Source: Bacteroidetes bacterium 41-46
GTDB taxonomy: Bacteria > Bacteroidota > Bacteroidia > Bacteroidales > UBA932
DNA: 64,000 nucleotides
Direction: 5' to 3'
Assembly: GCA_001897515.1 (NCBI GenBank)
Contig: MKTA01000015.1
Span: 310,001 to 374,000 of the forward strand
The notes below the pieces were generated by a model, which was not told where the DNA came from, did no database searches, and was given only the letters and a program-made list of their open reading frames with translations. This document shows positions 44,890-54,060 of the stretch, piece after piece; the first letter of the stretch is position 1, and the number at the start of each line of letters is the position of its first letter. Position numbers and translations under genes: made by a program.

Positions 44890-45756
44890 ATGGAAAATGA
44901 AAAGAGACTAAAAACCATTGTAATTGTCCTGGCTGCCATTGCTGTGGTTCTTGTGGGTGTACTGGCCTGGATGTGGTCAGAGAGAACAGGTGTTATTGAT
45001 GATCTCACAGTGGAAAAAGAGAGGTTAACAAGTGAAATGATACAGTTGCAGTCAGATTATGAGGGTTTATCTTCCAATAATGACTCTCTGAATGTTCAGC
45101 TCACAGTTGAGAGAGAGAAGGTTGCTCAGCTTATTGATCGTGTAAAGAGGACTGAGGCAACCAACAGGGCTAAGCTGAGAGAGTATGAGAAGGAGCTTGG
45201 TACATTGAGAAGTATAATGAGAAGCTATATTGTGCAGATAGACTCCCTAAACACCCTGAACATCTCTCTTAGAAAGGAGGCAACTCAGGCAAGAAGCGAG
45301 GCTAAGGAGAGCAGGGCAAAGTTTGAGGAGCTCCAAACTACAACTGACCAGTATGCAAAACAGGTACAGATAGGCTCAGTTGTTAAAGGGAGAGGAGTTG
45401 TAATTACAGCAATAAACTCTTCAAACAAGGATACGGACAGAAGCAGCAGGACAGCGAAACTTCGTACCTGCCTGAGCCTTGTTGAGAATACAATCGCCGC
45501 CAAGGGACCAAGAAGGGTATTTATCAGGATAACCGGTCCTGACGGCATACTTCTTACCTCCGGGTATGAGCAGATTTTTACTTTCAATGGGGAGCAGATG
45601 ATCTACTCTGCATCAAGAGAGGTTGACTATCAGGGTGAGGAGATTGAGATATGCATTTTTTACCAGGGCAATCCTCCATATCTTAAGGGGCTGTACTCAG
45701 TTGATGTTTATACTGAGGAGGCAAAGCTTGGCTCTGCTGAGCTAAGCCTCAGATAA
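44890..45756 (+). CDS. Membrane-anchored coiled-coil protein
   Basis: A 288-residue protein with one N-terminal membrane anchor (about 8-28), a long coiled coil (about 35-150, rich in E, R, L, S with heptad spacing) and a beta-rich C-terminal domain of about 120 residues (GRGVVITAINSSNKD, RVFIRITGPDG, IEICIFYQGNPPYLKGLYSV). The coiled coil and domain probably project into the periplasm. Homologues are sometimes called chromosome segregation proteins because of the coiled coil; I see no evidence for that. Function unknown. Confidence 0.82.
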   Translation: MENEKRLKTIVIVLAAIAVVLVGVLAWMWSERTGVIDDLTVEKERLTSEMIQLQSDYEGLSSNNDSLNVQLTVEREKVAQLIDRVKRTEATNRAKLREYEKELGTLRSIMRSYIVQIDSLNTLNISLRKEATQARSEAKESRAKFEELQTTTDQYAKQVQIGSVVKGRGVVITAINSSNKDTDRSSRTAKLRTCLSLVENTIAAKGPRRVFIRITGPDGILLTSGYEQIFTFNGEQMIYSASREVDYQGEEIEICIFYQGNPPYLKGLYSVDVYTEEAKLGSAELSLR

Positions 45757-45764
45757 TTTTAATT

Positions 45765-46937
45765 TTGGCCGGAATTTATATACATGTCCCATTCTGTTCG
45801 CAGTTTTGCACATACTGTGATTTCTACTCAGTAAAAGAGGGGCGGAGGAGCTTGGATTTTCTAAGTGCCTTAATAGTAGAATCAGAGAGTAAGAGAGGTT
45901 TTTTTAAGGGGGCGGAGAGCCACTCCCAGACTCTCTATTTTGGAGGAGGGACACCCTCTCTTATTGATCCTCAAGAGCTTGGTAAAATAGCACGAACAGT
46001 ATGTATCCATCATGGATTTAATCCTCCTGAGAGCCTGGATGAATTCACAGTAGAGGTTAATCCCGATGATGCCTCACTCACATATCTCAAGAGTCTGTAC
46101 AGTAATGGAGTCAGGAGGCTTAGTATGGGGATTCAGTCTTTCAATGAGAACCATCTCAGGTGGATGAACAGGAGGCATAGTGCCGCTGCTGCGGTTAAGG
46201 CCTTTTATAATGCGAGAGAGGCTGGCTTTGACAATATAAGCATTGATCTGATATTTGGGTTTGAAGGTATGTCAACGGAAGAGTGGAGGTTTAATCTTCT
46301 GAAAGCCACTGAGCTCTACCCAGAACATATTTCATCATATCAAATGAGTATTGAGCCACGGACAAAACTGGGTAAAGAATATGCGAAGGGGAGTTACACT
46401 CCTCCGGAGGATAGTACATCATATAATCAATACTCTTTGCTGCAAAAGACTCTTGAAGAGGCCGGGTATATTCAGTACGAGGTTTCAAGCTTTGCCCTGA
46501 GAGGCAGAGAGGCATTGCATAACAGCAGATACTGGGACAGGACGCCATATCTAGGGCTAGGTCCGGCTGCCCACTCTTTTGACGGAGAGAGAAGATTTGG
46601 CAACAGATCTTCGCTTACGGCATACATTAAAAGATTCTCCGCAGAGGGGAAAGCAGAGGCATCTCAGCCGGGGTACAGGGAACGCTACATTTCGTCTGAA
46701 CGATTATCTTCAAAAGATGTTTTCAACGAGACGCTTATGCTCTCCCTAAGAAGGGTAGCAGGGCTAAATCTGAGACATATTGAGGGGCTGGTAAATCAAA
46801 ATGAGTTCAGCCGGTTTATGGTAAGAGTTGACCGGATGCTCCTCTCAGGAGATCTGGAGTTATCAGGAGAAAATATAAAAATCCCGCCCGGGAGATTATT
46901 CCTGTCGGACGGGATTATTAGGGATCTGTTCTGTTAA
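45765..46937 (+). CDS. hemW: HemW-like radical SAM heme chaperone
   Basis: A 390-residue radical SAM protein of the HemW group. The cluster motif is C11-SQF-C15-TY-C18-DF, without the extra cysteine of coproporphyrinogen oxidase HemN; GGGTPSL and MGIQSFNENHLRWMNR are conserved. HemW is thought to insert heme into client proteins. Translation starts at TTG, 8 nt after the coiled-coil gene. The last 60 bases contain the terminator of the convergent sdhC gene, which encodes a heme protein. Confidence 0.88.
   Translation: MAGIYIHVPFCSQFCTYCDFYSVKEGRRSLDFLSALIVESESKRGFFKGAESHSQTLYFGGGTPSLIDPQELGKIARTVCIHHGFNPPESLDEFTVEVNPDDASLTYLKSLYSNGVRRLSMGIQSFNENHLRWMNRRHSAAAAVKAFYNAREAGFDNISIDLIFGFEGMSTEEWRFNLLKATELYPEHISSYQMSIEPRTKLGKEYAKGSYTPPEDSTSYNQYSLLQKTLEEAGYIQYEVSSFALRGREALHNSRYWDRTPYLGLGPAAHSFDGERRFGNRSSLTAYIKRFSAEGKAEASQPGYRERYISSERLSSKDVFNETLMLSLRRVAGLNLRHIEGLVNQNEFSRFMVRVDRMLLSGDLELSGENIKIPPGRLFLSDGIIRDLFC
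46877..46916 (-). terminator. Intrinsic terminator of sdhC, inside the hemW 3' end
   Basis: On the minus strand ATCCCGTCCG (46915-46906) pairs with CGGGCGGGAT (46890-46881), a 10-bp stem with one G-U pair and a 15-nt loop, followed by a run of Us (A-run 46877-46881). It lies about 30 nt past the sdhC stop. Confidence 0.75.
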
Positions 46938-46945
46938 CCCTGATA

Positions 46946-47611
46946 CTAGCCTATGTAGCCGTTGGCTCTCAGAAAAGCAGCTGTTGCGATTATTATAAAT
47001 CCTCCGCAAACAAATGTTGCATATACATATGAAACTGCCTTAAGTCTCGGAATCCACTTCTGGTTGTTTGCTCCTACCGTGTGAAGAGCACTCCAGAAAC
47101 CGTGAGTAAGGTGGAACCAAAGGGCAACGAACCAAATTATATATGCTATATAGATGTATATATTTCCGAATGTAATATGCATAAGGTCGTTTACATTCTC
47201 AGCATGGCCACCGGTAAATTCCGGCAATTGCATCTTAGCCCAGAAATGTGACAGGTGAAATACCAGGAAGCCCAGTACTATAATGCCAAGGACCAACATA
47301 TTCTTAGAAGCCCATGAGTCTGCCTCCCCTTTGTGAGTAACGGCGTATCTCTCTTTACCTCTGGCAATGTAATTCATTCTATTAAGAATGAGTGCATAAA
47401 TAATGTGCACCGCAAAGCCTGCCGCAAGAACTGGGACCATAGCCACTACAACGGGTGAACTCATAATCACGATTATCGTGTCAAACGCCTCGGGACCGAA
47501 AAGGTAGGCAGAGTTAGCCAGGAGGTGAACCAGAAGAAACACAATTAAAAACAGACCGGAAATACTCATAATGAGTTTTTTACCGATAGATGAAGTGAAA
47601 ATGTTTGCCAT
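46946..47611 (-). CDS. sdhC: Succinate dehydrogenase/fumarate reductase cytochrome b subunit (b558 family)
   Basis: A 221-residue protein with five hydrophobic helices and membrane-spaced histidines (LVHLLANSAY, AVHIIYALIL, LVFHLSHFWAK, WFHLTHGFWSAL), matching the di-heme b558 anchor of Bacteroidota succinate:quinone oxidoreductase. It passes electrons between quinone and the catalytic subunits. Normally sdhA and sdhB follow directly; here the gene ends at a strong terminator and the next gene is convergent, so sdhA/B must be elsewhere. A promoter box is at 47647-47654. Confidence 0.92.
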   Translation of the reverse strand: MANIFTSSIGKKLIMSISGLFLIVFLLVHLLANSAYLFGPEAFDTIIVIMSSPVVVAMVPVLAAGFAVHIIYALILNRMNYIARGKERYAVTHKGEADSWASKNMLVLGIIVLGFLVFHLSHFWAKMQLPEFTGGHAENVNDLMHITFGNIYIYIAYIIWFVALWFHLTHGFWSALHTVGANNQKWIPRLKAVSYVYATFVCGGFIIIATAAFLRANGYIG

Positions 47612-47646
47612 ATTTTTATCTTTTGATTACTCTTTCTAAGCCGGCG

Positions 47647-47654
47647 CAAAGATA
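47647..47654 (-). promoter_or_regulatory. Putative -7 box (TATCTTTG) for sdhC
   Basis: The minus strand reads TATCTTTG, 35 nt upstream of the sdhC start, back to back with the pyrH promoter region. Confidence 0.5.
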
Positions 47655-47663
47655 GCCCCTAAC

Positions 47664-47694
47664 TTGGTATTTTCATAATATTTGGCTACTTTTG
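47664..47694 (+). promoter_or_regulatory. Bacteroidota promoter (TTG-N20-TACTTTTG) for pyrH-frr
   Basis: TTG (47664-47666) and TACTTTTG (47687-47694) are 20 bp apart. The pyrH ATG is at 47712, giving a leader of roughly 12 nt. Confidence 0.7.
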
Positions 47695-47711
47695 TTTGAT
47701 AAATCCCAGCA

Positions 47712-48422
47712 ATGAAATACAAAAGAGTACTGCTCAAATTGAGCGGAGAGAGTTTAGGCGGGCCGGATGGCCAGGGTATAGATGAGGATATGTTCGCCAG
47801 ATACGCTTCTGAGATCAAAGAGATAACTCAGATGGGCGTACAGGTGGCTGTCGTTATTGGCGGGGGGAACATCTTCAGAGGTCTCTCTGGAGTAAACAGA
47901 GGATTTGACAGGGTAAAGGGAGACCAGATGGGTATGCTTGCAACGGTAATCAACAGTATTGCTTTGGCTATGTCTATCCGCGGAGCAGGTGTGAAGGCAG
48001 AGGTATTCACGTCAACCCCTATGGAGCCCTATGCGAGGTACTATATGAGAGACGAGGCGCTTTCTCTAATGGAGTCCGGAGGTGTAGCCATAATTGCAGG
48101 CGGTACAGGAAATCCATTCTTTACAACCGACTCTGCTTCTGCTTTAAGAGCTGTTGAATTAAAGGCAGATGTATTGCTTAAAGGTACCAGAGTTGATGGC
48201 GTTTATGACAGTGACCCGGAAAAGAATCCCAAAGCCGTTAGGTTTGAGAGGCTGACATTTGACAAGGCTTTGGCAGACAATCTTAAAGTTATGGATTTGA
48301 CAGCCTTCGCTCTTTGTAAAGAGAACAATATGCCCATAGCTGTATTTGATATGAACAGAGTGGGCAATCTTGCAGCGGTTGTTAAGGGAGAGAATATTGG
48401 AACTATTGTTTCTGCTAAGTAG
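47712..48422 (+). CDS. pyrH: UMP kinase
   Basis: A 236-residue amino-acid-kinase-fold UMP kinase. KRVLLKLSGESLGG, VVIGGGNIFRG, FTSTPMEPYARYY and AGGTGNPFFTTDSA are all family hallmarks. It makes UDP for pyrimidine nucleotide synthesis. It is followed 30 nt later by frr, the usual pairing. Confidence 0.97.
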   Translation: MKYKRVLLKLSGESLGGPDGQGIDEDMFARYASEIKEITQMGVQVAVVIGGGNIFRGLSGVNRGFDRVKGDQMGMLATVINSIALAMSIRGAGVKAEVFTSTPMEPYARYYMRDEALSLMESGGVAIIAGGTGNPFFTTDSASALRAVELKADVLLKGTRVDGVYDSDPEKNPKAVRFERLTFDKALADNLKVMDLTAFALCKENNMPIAVFDMNRVGNLAAVVKGENIGTIVSAK

Positions 48423-48452
48423 CTTAAAGTGAAACAAATCAAATAATAGAAT

Positions 48453-49019
48453 ATGGATATCAGCAAACAAAAAGAGGTAATAGAAGCAGCCAGGGAGAAG
48501 ATGCAAAAGGCTCTGCTCCACCTGGAAGAGGAGTTGAAGACCTACAGGGCAGGAAAGGCAAATCCTGCAGTCTTCAATAATGTTATGGTTGACTACTACG
48601 GCTCCCCTACACCTGTTCCACAGGTTGCCAGTATAACAACTCCGGATGCTAAAACAATGCTCATCCAGCCATGGGACAAAAAGATGATCCCTATGATAGA
48701 GAAGGCTATTATGGTAGCTAATATCGGCTTCACCCCCTCAAATAACGGAGAACATGTCCGTATAAATGTTCCGCCTCTCACAGAGGAGAGGAGAAAGGAT
48801 CTTGTTAAAAGGGTAAAGGTTGAAGGAGAGAATGCAAAGATTAGCGTCAGAAATGCCAGAAGAGACGGAGTTGAACTTCTGAAAAAATATCAGAAAGAGG
48901 GACTGCCTGAAGATGTTGCAAAGGATGGAGAGGCAACAATCCAGAAGGAGACTGACAGTTTCAACAAAAAGATAGATGAGATTCTTGCTATCAAAGAGAA
49001 GGAGATACTAACAGTCTAA
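48453..49019 (+). CDS. frr: Ribosome recycling factor
   Basis: A 188-residue ribosome recycling factor with RAGKANPAVFNNVMVDYYGS and RINVPPLTEERRKDLVKR. It splits post-termination ribosomes with EF-G. The stop overlaps the stop of the convergent DUF4403 gene by 4 nt, and the operon terminator lies inside that gene (49132-49160). Confidence 0.97.
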   Translation: MDISKQKEVIEAAREKMQKALLHLEEELKTYRAGKANPAVFNNVMVDYYGSPTPVPQVASITTPDAKTMLIQPWDKKMIPMIEKAIMVANIGFTPSNNGEHVRINVPPLTEERRKDLVKRVKVEGENAKISVRNARRDGVELLKKYQKEGLPEDVAKDGEATIQKETDSFNKKIDEILAIKEKEILTV

Positions 49020-50413
49020 AACTCGGTAGTAGTAATCTTTACATCTCCGGTAAGGGTTGCAGAAATCCTTACAGCACCGGGAATCATTACAATATTTGAT
49101 ACACTGATGGCTTCAAGGGTGCCGTCAAGATATACTCCCTCCGCGAGGGAGTATTTTTTTAGCATATTGTCAGCTTCTGCTCTGGACTCTTCAAGCATTG
49201 TGGCTATATTGTAACTGAGAAATGGTTGGATTTTCTTTAGCAGAAAGCCGTGGAGTAGCCAGCTTGCAGATTTTACAAGAGCATTTCGGGTTTTTATATC
49301 AAAGTCAGCATTTTGAACAGATATAGTCTGAGACTCCCTGTCATATCCCAGCTCTCCTGTAAGGAATAATCTCCCTTTAATGGATCCCTCCACATCTATT
49401 GCCACTACAGGGCGGCCTGAACTGCTGTACAATTCAAGACCCTTAACAACAACTCTTTTACCACCTTCAGAGAACTCCATTCCGGATAACTGCTGCATCG
49501 CAGCTTTTGTAATCTGGTCAAAAGTAACATCTGCGTTGAGGTTGATATTAAACTTCTCCGGTTTATTATTGCTGTTACCCAGAGGAGGAAGAGGTACCAA
49601 CATGGTTTTATGAATTGAATCTCCGGCAACACTTTCAACATCGCCTGTAAAGGTGACAGGAATTCTGAGTTTTCCGGACGACGAGGTGATGGGAGAGAGA
49701 GTCGCACCTCTTGGGATTACCCTTACCCATACATTGTATGTGCTGTCTGCAATTGTCGGCTCCTGTATCTCTTGCCAGAAGCCCTCTACATACTCTCTCA
49801 TATTGAAGGACTCTGCAACTGCCATATCTATCTGGGTGGCAATTGCCCTCTCTGTCCTGGAGAGGGCATAATCAGCTATCGGTTTAACTGGAATAGAGAC
49901 ACCTGCTATATTGAGTCGGGGCGTCTCAATCCAGCTATATCCGGATGGTGTAGTTCTGGTGGTCAGATTCCAGTTGCTGTCGGCACCAAGCTTTGTTCTG
50001 TAAACGAGTGCCAGGCTTCCTGTGGCCTCATACCAGTCGGTCAGATATAGTCCAAACTTTTCAACCCTCCAGGTGAAACGGCTCCAAATCCTGAGAGGTA
50101 TCCTGTATGATATCTCGTCATTATTTGCCATCAGAGAGAAATTACCGGCTTTCCACACTTTTATCTCCAGCTCTTTGTTTGCTGCACCTTTGTCTTCATA
50201 AAGAAGTCCGTCAAATCTTTTGTTTACAGATCTCTCAAGACCTTTCAGGTCTATCTCTGCAACTATGGGCAAAACAGACGGTGTTGAATAAAAGGCCACA
50301 GGAGTATATGACTCCTGCGGCCCGTCAATTTTAAGAGCACTCCCGCACCCGGCAGTTGAAACAAGAGCCGTGGCAATAATAAAATACCTTATTAATTCTA
50401 CAGCTCTCTTCAT
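49016..50413 (-). CDS. DUF4403 family lipoprotein
   Basis: A 465-residue lipoprotein with lipobox STAGC (Cys23). The body is long and beta-rich with strand-helix repeats (LPIVAEIDLKGLERSVNKRF near 50; a second similar segment at 290-330), matching DUF4403, a Bacteroidota family resembling lipid-binding tubular proteins. Function unknown. Near its C-terminus, the codons for KKYSLAEGVY form the strongest intrinsic terminator of the window on the opposite strand. It lies 30 nt downstream of pgk and may be co-transcribed. Confidence 0.88.
   Translation of the reverse strand: MKRAVELIRYFIIATALVSTAGCGSALKIDGPQESYTPVAFYSTPSVLPIVAEIDLKGLERSVNKRFDGLLYEDKGAANKELEIKVWKAGNFSLMANNDEISYRIPLRIWSRFTWRVEKFGLYLTDWYEATGSLALVYRTKLGADSNWNLTTRTTPSGYSWIETPRLNIAGVSIPVKPIADYALSRTERAIATQIDMAVAESFNMREYVEGFWQEIQEPTIADSTYNVWVRVIPRGATLSPITSSSGKLRIPVTFTGDVESVAGDSIHKTMLVPLPPLGNSNNKPEKFNINLNADVTFDQITKAAMQQLSGMEFSEGGKRVVVKGLELYSSSGRPVVAIDVEGSIKGRLFLTGELGYDRESQTISVQNADFDIKTRNALVKSASWLLHGFLLKKIQPFLSYNIATMLEESRAEADNMLKKYSLAEGVYLDGTLEAISVSNIVMIPGAVRISATLTGDVKITTTEF
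49132..49160 (+). terminator. Intrinsic terminator of pyrH-frr, inside the DUF4403 gene
   Basis: ATACTCCCTC (49132-49141) pairs perfectly with GAGGGAGTAT (49145-49154) around a CGC triloop, followed by seven Ts. It is 113 nt past the frr stop, entirely inside an antisense coding sequence. Confidence 0.9.
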
Positions 50414-50443
50414 AATTTAACACAACTATAACGTAAGCTGAAT

Positions 50444-51700
50444 TTACTCTCTTATGGCTTTAATTCCCGGAAGTTCAATTCCTTCAAGATATTCCAGCAT
50501 AGCACCGCCTCCTGTTGAGACATAGCTTACTTTATCTGCGTATCCCATTTGGGTAACAGCAGCAACAGAGTCGCCACCTCCAACCAGTGTAAATGCCCCT
50601 TTTGATGTTACATCCGCAAGAATCTCTGCAATTTTAAGCGTTCCGTTAGCAAATTCGGGCATCTCAAACACTCCGGCAGGACCGTTCCAAAGTATTGTCT
50701 TTGATGAGTGAAGAACTGCTTCCCACTGTTTTAATGTCTCGGGAGCAACATCCATTCCCATCCATCCGTCAGGTATATTCATAATATCGCATACCTGCTT
50801 GCCGGCTTCATTGCTGAACTTGTCAGCAGCAACAACAGCTCCGTCAAAATATATTTTCAGGCCCTTTGCCTTAGCCTTCTCTAATGTTGAAAGCGCAAGC
50901 TCCATCTGATCATCTTCGCAGAGAGAGAGTCCAATCTTTCCACCCATAGCCTTTGCAAAAGTAAAGGCCATTCCTCCGCAGATAATCATATTATCGGCAA
51001 CATCAAACAGCTTCTCAATAATGGCAATCTTAGAAGAGACCTTTGCTCCTCCGATTATTGCAGTTACGGGCTTCTGAGGCGTCTTAAGAACTTTATCTAT
51101 TGCGGTAATTTCCCCCTCCATAACATAACCGAACATCTTGTCCTCAGGGAAATATTTAGCAATAAGTGCCGTAGATGCGTGAGCGCGGTGAGCTGTCCCA
51201 AATGCGTCATTTATATAGCAGTCTGCATAAGATGCAAGTCTCTTTGTAAACTCTTTCTGCTTCTCCTTTATCTCAGCTTTGGCGGCCTTTTTGATCTCAT
51301 CAGAGGCATCATCTGCCAGCCCTCTCGGCTTACCCTCCTCTTCAGCATAGAAGCGCAGATTCTCAAGGAGAAGAACCTCTCCCGGCTTCAAAGTAGCTGA
51401 GAGCTCCTCTGCATCTTTGCCCATACAATCAGCAGCAAATTTGACAGTTGTGCCGAGCCTCTCCTCAATTGCTCCTATTATATGCTTAAGGGAGTATTTC
51501 TCAGTCGGACCCTTGGGTCTTCCCAGATGTGACATTATTATCAGTGAACCGCCCTTCTCAAGCACTTTCCTAAGTGTGGGAATGGCTGCGCGGATCCTTG
51601 TGTCGTCTGTAATCCGGAACTCCTCATTAAGTGGCACATTGAAATCCACTCTTACAATTGCTCTCTTTCCGGAAAAGTCATAACTATCAATCTTTTGCAT
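50444..51700 (-). CDS. pgk: Phosphoglycerate kinase
   Basis: A 418-residue phosphoglycerate kinase. [20 protein letters not shown] is split over the N-terminal motif, followed by [24 protein letters not shown] and the ATP-site [12 protein letters not shown]. It makes ATP in glycolysis. Length is normal. A promoter box (51736-51743) lies upstream, and DUF4403 follows. Confidence 0.97.
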   Translation of the reverse strand: MQKIDSYDFSGKRAIVRVDFNVPLNEEFRITDDTRIRAAIPTLRKVLEKGGSLIIMSHLGRPKGPTEKYSLKHIIGAIEERLGTTVKFAADCMGKDAEELSATLKPGEVLLLENLRFYAEEEGKPRGLADDASDEIKKAAKAEIKEKQKEFTKRLASYADCYINDAFGTAHRAHASTALIAKYFPEDKMFGYVMEGEITAIDKVLKTPQKPVTAIIGGAKVSSKIAIIEKLFDVADNMIICGGMAFTFAKAMGGKIGLSLCEDDQMELALSTLEKAKAKGLKIYFDGAVVAADKFSNEAGKQVCDIMNIPDGWMGMDVAPETLKQWEAVLHSSKTILWNGPAGVFEMPEFANGTLKIAEILADVTSKGAFTLVGGGDSVAAVTQMGYADKVSYVSTGGGAMLEYLEGIELPGIKAIRE

Positions 51701-51735
51701 CTTAATAAATGTTAATTGTGTCTATTATCAGGGGG

Positions 51736-51743
51736 CAAATTTA
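51736..51743 (-). promoter_or_regulatory. Putative -7 box (TAAATTTG) for pgk
   Basis: The minus strand reads TAAATTTG, 35 nt upstream of the pgk start. Confidence 0.5.
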
Positions 51744-51805
51744 GAAATATTCTTACAAAAAATAGTTACCTTAGTGCCCTTATTGATAACTAAATTCTTG
51801 AATAG

Positions 51806-52732
51806 GTGATACTGCTTGAATCCCCAACAGGTTGGAAAGATTACGAATTGTTAGATTCGGGAGAGTTTGAAAAACTGGAGCGATTTGGAGACTACATTTT
51901 AATAAGGCCGGAACCAAAGGCTTTGTGGAAAAGGTCTATGCCGACAACAGAGTGGAACAAACTTGCCCATACCCGCTTTACAACAGGAGCAGGATTTGGG
52001 AAGGCCGGCAAGGAGGACTCCGGCACATGGCATAAGCTTAAAAAGATGGATGAGCAGTGGCCGGTAGAGTACAAAAAGGGCAAACTCAGATTTTCTCTCA
52101 GAATGGGTCTGACCTCATTCAAACATGTCGGTCTGTTTCCTGAGCAGGCACCAAACTGGGATTTCATTTTTAATGAAGTAAAAAGAATAAAAGGGGAGAG
52201 TAACTCTGCTCCTAAGGTGCTGAATCTATTTGCCTATACCGGTGCAGCTTCGCTTGCAGCCAGAAGTGCCGGAGCTGATGTCACACACCTGGATTCAGTT
52301 AGACAGGTTGTTACCTGGGCAAGGGGAAATATGGAGCTTAGCGGACTTGACAATATCAGGTGGGTTATTGAAGATGCGCTAAAATTTGTTAAACGGGAGG
52401 CAAAAAGAGGAAACCTCTATCAGGGGGTCATAATGGATCCGCCTGCCTATGGTCACGGACCTGACGGGGAGAAGTGGAAGCTTGATGAACTTTTATATGA
52501 GTTTCTTGCAGAGGTAAATACAATAGTTGCAAAAAAAGAGAGCTTTGTTGTTCTTAACCTCTACTCAAACGGATACTCTGCAGTACTTGCCGAGACCCTT
52601 ATGAATACCTCTTTTGGTTTAAAACCGGCCGATAAAGGGAGAGGATATAATCTCAGCTTTGGAGAGCTGATGCTAAAGGATAAATTTGAAAAATCATTAC
52701 CGTTGAGTGTCTTTGTCAGACTCAGCAGGTAA
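51806..52732 (+). CDS. RlmI-like class I SAM-dependent rRNA methyltransferase
   Basis: A 308-residue methyltransferase. The SAM site is VLNLFAYTGAASLAARSAGA and the catalytic region contains MDPPAYGHGPDGEKWKL, typical of the RlmI/RlmK-like group that makes m5C or m2G in 23S rRNA. There is no N-terminal PUA domain, so the exact position modified is unknown. The start is GTG (51806); no in-frame ATG lies close by. Confidence 0.85.
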   Translation: MILLESPTGWKDYELLDSGEFEKLERFGDYILIRPEPKALWKRSMPTTEWNKLAHTRFTTGAGFGKAGKEDSGTWHKLKKMDEQWPVEYKKGKLRFSLRMGLTSFKHVGLFPEQAPNWDFIFNEVKRIKGESNSAPKVLNLFAYTGAASLAARSAGADVTHLDSVRQVVTWARGNMELSGLDNIRWVIEDALKFVKREAKRGNLYQGVIMDPPAYGHGPDGEKWKLDELLYEFLAEVNTIVAKKESFVVLNLYSNGYSAVLAETLMNTSFGLKPADKGRGYNLSFGELMLKDKFEKSLPLSVFVRLSR

Positions 52733-52761
52733 TTTGCAATAAAGCAGAAAAAAAAAGAGAT

Positions 52762-53589
52762 ATGATAAATTTTTTTGCAATTAACTGGGCCCCTTCACCA
52801 GAGATATTCTCTATAGGACCTCTGACTTTAAGATATTACAGCCTGCTGTTTGTATCAGGGTTTATTATAGGATACTATATATTTTCATGGTTTTTCAAAA
52901 GGGAGGGGGTTCCTCAGAGAATTCTGGAGAATCTGCTCTACACCCTTCTTATAGCCACTATGGTGGGCTCAAGACTGGGCCACTGCTTTTTTTATGAACC
53001 CGAGTACTATCTGGCAAGACCTCTGGAGATACTGAAAATCTGGGAGGGAGGGCTGGCAAGTCATGGGGGTGCAATTGGAATCCTCATTGCAATGTGGTGG
53101 TTTGTCAGAAAGTACGGCTCCAGATATGGGTTTGACTTTCTCTGGATAATGGACAGACTTGGAATTGCAACAGCTTTGGCCGGAATGATGATAAGGCTCG
53201 GGAATTTAATGAATTCTGAGATTTACGGCAATCCAACTGACTTACCATGGGGTTTTATATTTACCCTTAGAGGAGAGACTGTTCCCAAGCACCCTACCCA
53301 GCTGTATGAGGCACTTGCATATCTTGCACTATTCCTTGTATTGATTCTCATCTATAAAAAATACCTTCCTAAACTTAAGAGAGGGACGCTTTTTGCCCTC
53401 TTTCTCATAGGACTCTTTGCGGCACGATTCTTTATTGAGTTTGTTAAGGAGCCACAGGTGGAGTTTGAACAGACTATGTCGCTGAATATGGGTCAATGGT
53501 TAAGTGTTCCGTTTATTTTGGGTGGTGTGGCCTTGCTTGTTTACAGCTATATGAGAGGTAAGCCTGCAATGATTAGCAGTAAAAAATAG
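52762..53589 (+). CDS. lgt: Prolipoprotein diacylglyceryl transferase
   Basis: A 275-residue membrane enzyme with about seven hydrophobic segments. SHGGAIGI and MIRLGNLMNSEIYGNPTDLPWG (split) contain the Lgt catalytic residues and family signature. It attaches diacylglycerol to lipobox cysteines, serving the many lipoproteins encoded here (LptE, GldH, OmpA-like protein, DUF4403, fusion protein). It ends 3 nt from the convergent smpB. Confidence 0.96.
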   Translation: MINFFAINWAPSPEIFSIGPLTLRYYSLLFVSGFIIGYYIFSWFFKREGVPQRILENLLYTLLIATMVGSRLGHCFFYEPEYYLARPLEILKIWEGGLASHGGAIGILIAMWWFVRKYGSRYGFDFLWIMDRLGIATALAGMMIRLGNLMNSEIYGNPTDLPWGFIFTLRGETVPKHPTQLYEALAYLALFLVLILIYKKYLPKLKRGTLFALFLIGLFAARFFIEFVKEPQVEFEQTMSLNMGQWLSVPFILGGVALLVYSYMRGKPAMISSKK

Positions 53590-53592
53590 AGA

Positions 53593-54042
53593 TTAACCCC
53601 TGTCCATTTCACGCCTGAGATCCTTCTCCTTAATGGAGTGCCTCTTGTCATACTCACGCTTCCCTTTTGCCAGGGCAATATTGAGTTTTGCGTATCCTCT
53701 CTCTGAAATAAAGAGTCTGGTGGCTATGATTGTCAGCCCCTTCTCCCTTGAACCTCTGAAGAGCCTCCTTAATTCGTTTTTAGTAAGCAACAGTTTGCGG
53801 TCCCGTCTGGGGTCATGAGCGTTAAAGCTTCCCCACCAGTAGTCGGCAATGTGCATATTTTTGACATATAGCTCTCCATTGGCAAAATAGCAATAGGAGT
53901 CCGCAAGAGAGGCTTTCCCTGCTCTTATTGACTTAATCTCTGTTCCGCTCAGTACAACACCGGCTGTAAAGGTCTCCAGAAACTCATAATCAAACGAGGC
54001 TCTCTTGTTCTTAATCTCTATTTTGCTTTTTGCTTTAGGCAT
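53593..54042 (-). CDS. smpB: SsrA-binding protein (trans-translation)
   Basis: A 149-residue Smp[40 protein letters not shown] and [16 protein letters not shown] are conserved; the C-terminal tail that reads the mRNA channel is present. With tmRNA it rescues stalled ribosomes. The frame runs upstream to 54081, but the ATG at 54042 gives the normal protein and lies 7 nt after a -7 box. The tmRNA gene is not in the window. Confidence 0.95.
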   Translation of the reverse strand: MPKAKSKIEIKNKRASFDYEFLETFTAGVVLSGTEIKSIRAGKASLADSYCYFANGELYVKNMHIADYWWGSFNAHDPRRDRKLLLTKNELRRLFRGSREKGLTIIATRLFISERGYAKLNIALAKGKREYDKRHSIKEKDLRREMDRG

Positions 54043-54049
54043 GGGAGTG

Positions 54050-54057
54050 CAAAAATA
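54050..54057 (-). promoter_or_regulatory. Putative -7 box (TATTTTTG) for smpB, 7 nt before the ATG
   Basis: The minus strand reads TATTTTTG, with its last G at 54050 and the smpB ATG at 54042. Only three bases separate it from the -7 box of divergent miaA. Confidence 0.55.
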
Positions 54058-54060
54058 GTG

